Part shown: in pieces, positions 62,949-64,000 of the stretch
Layout: each line of letters opens with the position of its first letter
Numbering within the stretch: the first letter of the stretch is position 1
From: JAGVSR01 sp963708775
Lineage (GTDB): Bacteria > Pseudomonadota > Alphaproteobacteria > Rhizobiales > Hyphomicrobiaceae
Reading direction: 5' to 3'
Length of the DNA: 64,000 bases
NCBI GenBank assembly: GCA_963708775.1
Contig: CAVPTI010000010.1
Span: forward strand, 124,001-188,000
Notes under the pieces: generated by a model
Told to the model about the DNA's origin: nothing
Database searches by the model: none
Seen by the model: only the letters and a program-made list of their open reading frames with translations
Translations under genes and position numbers: made by a program

Positions 62949-64000
62949 TTAGGCGACCTTCTTCACTTCGTCGGTGATCTTGCGGGCGGCATCGGCGAGA
63001 TCGTCAGCGGGGACGATCTTGAGGCCGGATTCGGCCAGCATTTTCTTGCCAAGTTCGACGTTGGTGCCTTCAAGGCGCACGACGAGCGGAACGGTGATCG
63101 CCATCTCACGTGCCGCTGCGATCACGCCGTCCGCGATGATGTCGCAACGCATGATGCCGCCGAAGATGTTGACCAAGATGCCCTTCACAGCCGGATCGGC
63201 GAGGATCAGCTTGAAGGCTTCCCGCACCTTCTCCTTCGAAGCGCCGCCGCCGACATCGAGGAAGTTCGCAGGCTCAGCGCCATAGAGCTTGATGATGTCC
63301 ATCGTCGCCATGGCAAGGCCCGCACCGTTCACAAGGCAGCCGATGTTGCCGTCGAGCTTGATGAACGCGAGATCGTGCTTCGACGCTTCGATTTCGCTCG
63401 GCTCTTCTTCCGTGATGTCACGATAGGCGACGATCTCGGGATGGCGGAACAGCGAATTCGAGTCGAAATCCATCTTGCCGTCGAGCGCGATGAGGTTACC
63501 CTCCTTCGTCACGACCAGCGGGTTGATCTCCAGCAGGCTCATGTCCTTCTCGATGAACATGCGATAGAGATTCGCGGCCGTCGCCTGCATCTGCTTGAAG
63601 GCGTCACCCTTGAGGCCGAGCGCGAAAGCGATCTTGCGGCCGTGGAAGGGCTGGAAGCCCGAAGCCGGATCGATCGACAGCGTGACGATCTTTTCCGGCG
63701 TGTCGTGCGCGACCTTCTCGATGTCCATGCCGCCTTCGGTCGAGACGATAAACGCGACCCGCGACGTTGCGCGGTCCACCAGCATCGAGAGATAGAGTTC
63801 CTTGTCGATCGCCGTGCCGTCCTCGACGTAGAGGCGGCGGACAACGCGGCCAGCGTCACCGGTCTGCACCGTCACCAGGGTCCGGCCGAGCATTTCACCT
63901 GCGAATTGCTTGACCTCATCGACCGACTTGGCGAGACGCACACCGCCCTTTTCGCCGGCTTCCTTTTCCTTGAACGTCCCCTTGCCGCGTCCGCCGGCAT
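62949..64000 (-). CDS. sucC: Succinyl-CoA synthetase beta subunit (cut by right edge)
   Basis: The C-terminal 350 codons are in the window; the N-terminal about 40 residues lie outside. The last window codons read HAGGRGKGTFKEKEAGEKGGVRLAKS, part of the ATP-grasp nucleotide site. Inside are EINPLVVTKEG, LDVGGGASKEKVREAFKLIL, and the C-terminal LVVRLEGTNVELGKKMLAESGL. It pairs with sucD, two bases apart. ATP or GTP specificity is not decided. Confidence 0.97.
   Translation of the reverse strand, partial: AGGRGKGTFKEKEAGEKGGVRLAKSVDEVKQFAGEMLGRTLVTVQTGDAGRVVRRLYVEDGTAIDKELYLSMLVDRATSRVAFIVSTEGGMDIEKVAHDTPEKIVTLSIDPASGFQPFHGRKIAFALGLKGDAFKQMQATAANLYRMFIEKDMSLLEINPLVVTKEGNLIALDGKMDFDSNSLFRHPEIVAYRDITEEEPSEIEASKHDLAFIKLDGNIGCLVNGAGLAMATMDIIKLYGAEPANFLDVGGGASKEKVREAFKLILADPAVKGILVNIFGGIMRCDIIADGVIAAAREMAITVPLVVRLEGTNVELGKKMLAESGLKIVPADDLADAARKITDEVKKVA

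Overview
The window reads as chromosomal DNA of a GC-rich alphaproteobacterium, most likely order Hyphomicrobiales (Rhizobiales), with Hyphomicrobiaceae as my best guess. The reasons are the family content and gene order: lptCA-lptB-rpoN-ptsN, hsp20 followed by a DUF1150 gene, rpmH-rnpA-yidC-engB-argB, etfBA beside a 3-hydroxybutyryl-CoA dehydrogenase and a PduO-type adenosyltransferase, an atpHAGDC operon without the Fo genes, and sucCDAB-lpd. Genus cannot be fixed from sequence inspection alone.

Layout. 0-8.4 kb: queG (cut by the left edge), a GST, uppP, then the envelope/nitrogen block ptsN, rpoN, lptB and a fused lptC-lptA, then an RNase D-like gene and tRNA-Leu. 8.5-14.9 kb: an NDUFA9-like gene, an hsp20/DUF1150 pair with a sigma-32-type promoter and a ROSE-like RNA thermometer, small secreted proteins, a cupin, and a CopG-type regulator with a PHB-depolymerase-like esterase. 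14.9-22 kb: the least conserved stretch, with a LysR regulator, a type I export pair whose ABC protein has a ruined ATPase site, a stand-alone 5'-3' exonuclease, a CysB-like regulator and tRNA-Arg. 22-26 kb: histidine kinase, FAD/NAD disulfide oxidoreductase and TVP38/TMEM64 membrane protein. 26-34 kb: rpmH-rnpA-yidC-engB under a clear promoter, a Clp-N/proline-rich membrane protein, argB and a HAD phosphatase. 34-39.3 kb: SDR, 3-hydroxybutyryl-CoA dehydrogenase, ETF, rhomboid, cobalamin adenosyltransferase. 39.5-43.8 kb: envC, ctpA and two rppH paralogues. 43.8-49.2 kb: F1 ATP synthase operon carrying an extra zinc-ribbon gene. 49.5-55.8 kb: priA, transaldolase, HU, an OYE-type reductase and xerC. 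55.9-64 kb: lpd, sucB, sucA, sucD and sucC (cut by the right edge).

Metabolically the window links the second half of the TCA cycle (2-oxoglutarate dehydrogenase and succinyl-CoA synthetase), F1 ATPase, ETF-linked beta-oxidation and PHB turnover. Most of it is housekeeping; I found no prophage, insertion sequence or CRISPR array.

The most striking sequence-level pattern is that eight genes (including lpd and sucB, which are normally intact) are broken by ten frameshifts, and every one is repaired by removing a single base. I think this is more likely an insertion-biased sequencing or assembly error than decay, so I annotate these genes as full-length CDS with the breakpoints given. The most interesting biological leads are the export pair with a degenerate ATPase, the lptC-lptA-lptA fusion, the ROSE element, the zinc-ribbon gene in the atp operon, the missing hpf, and the Clp-N membrane protein.
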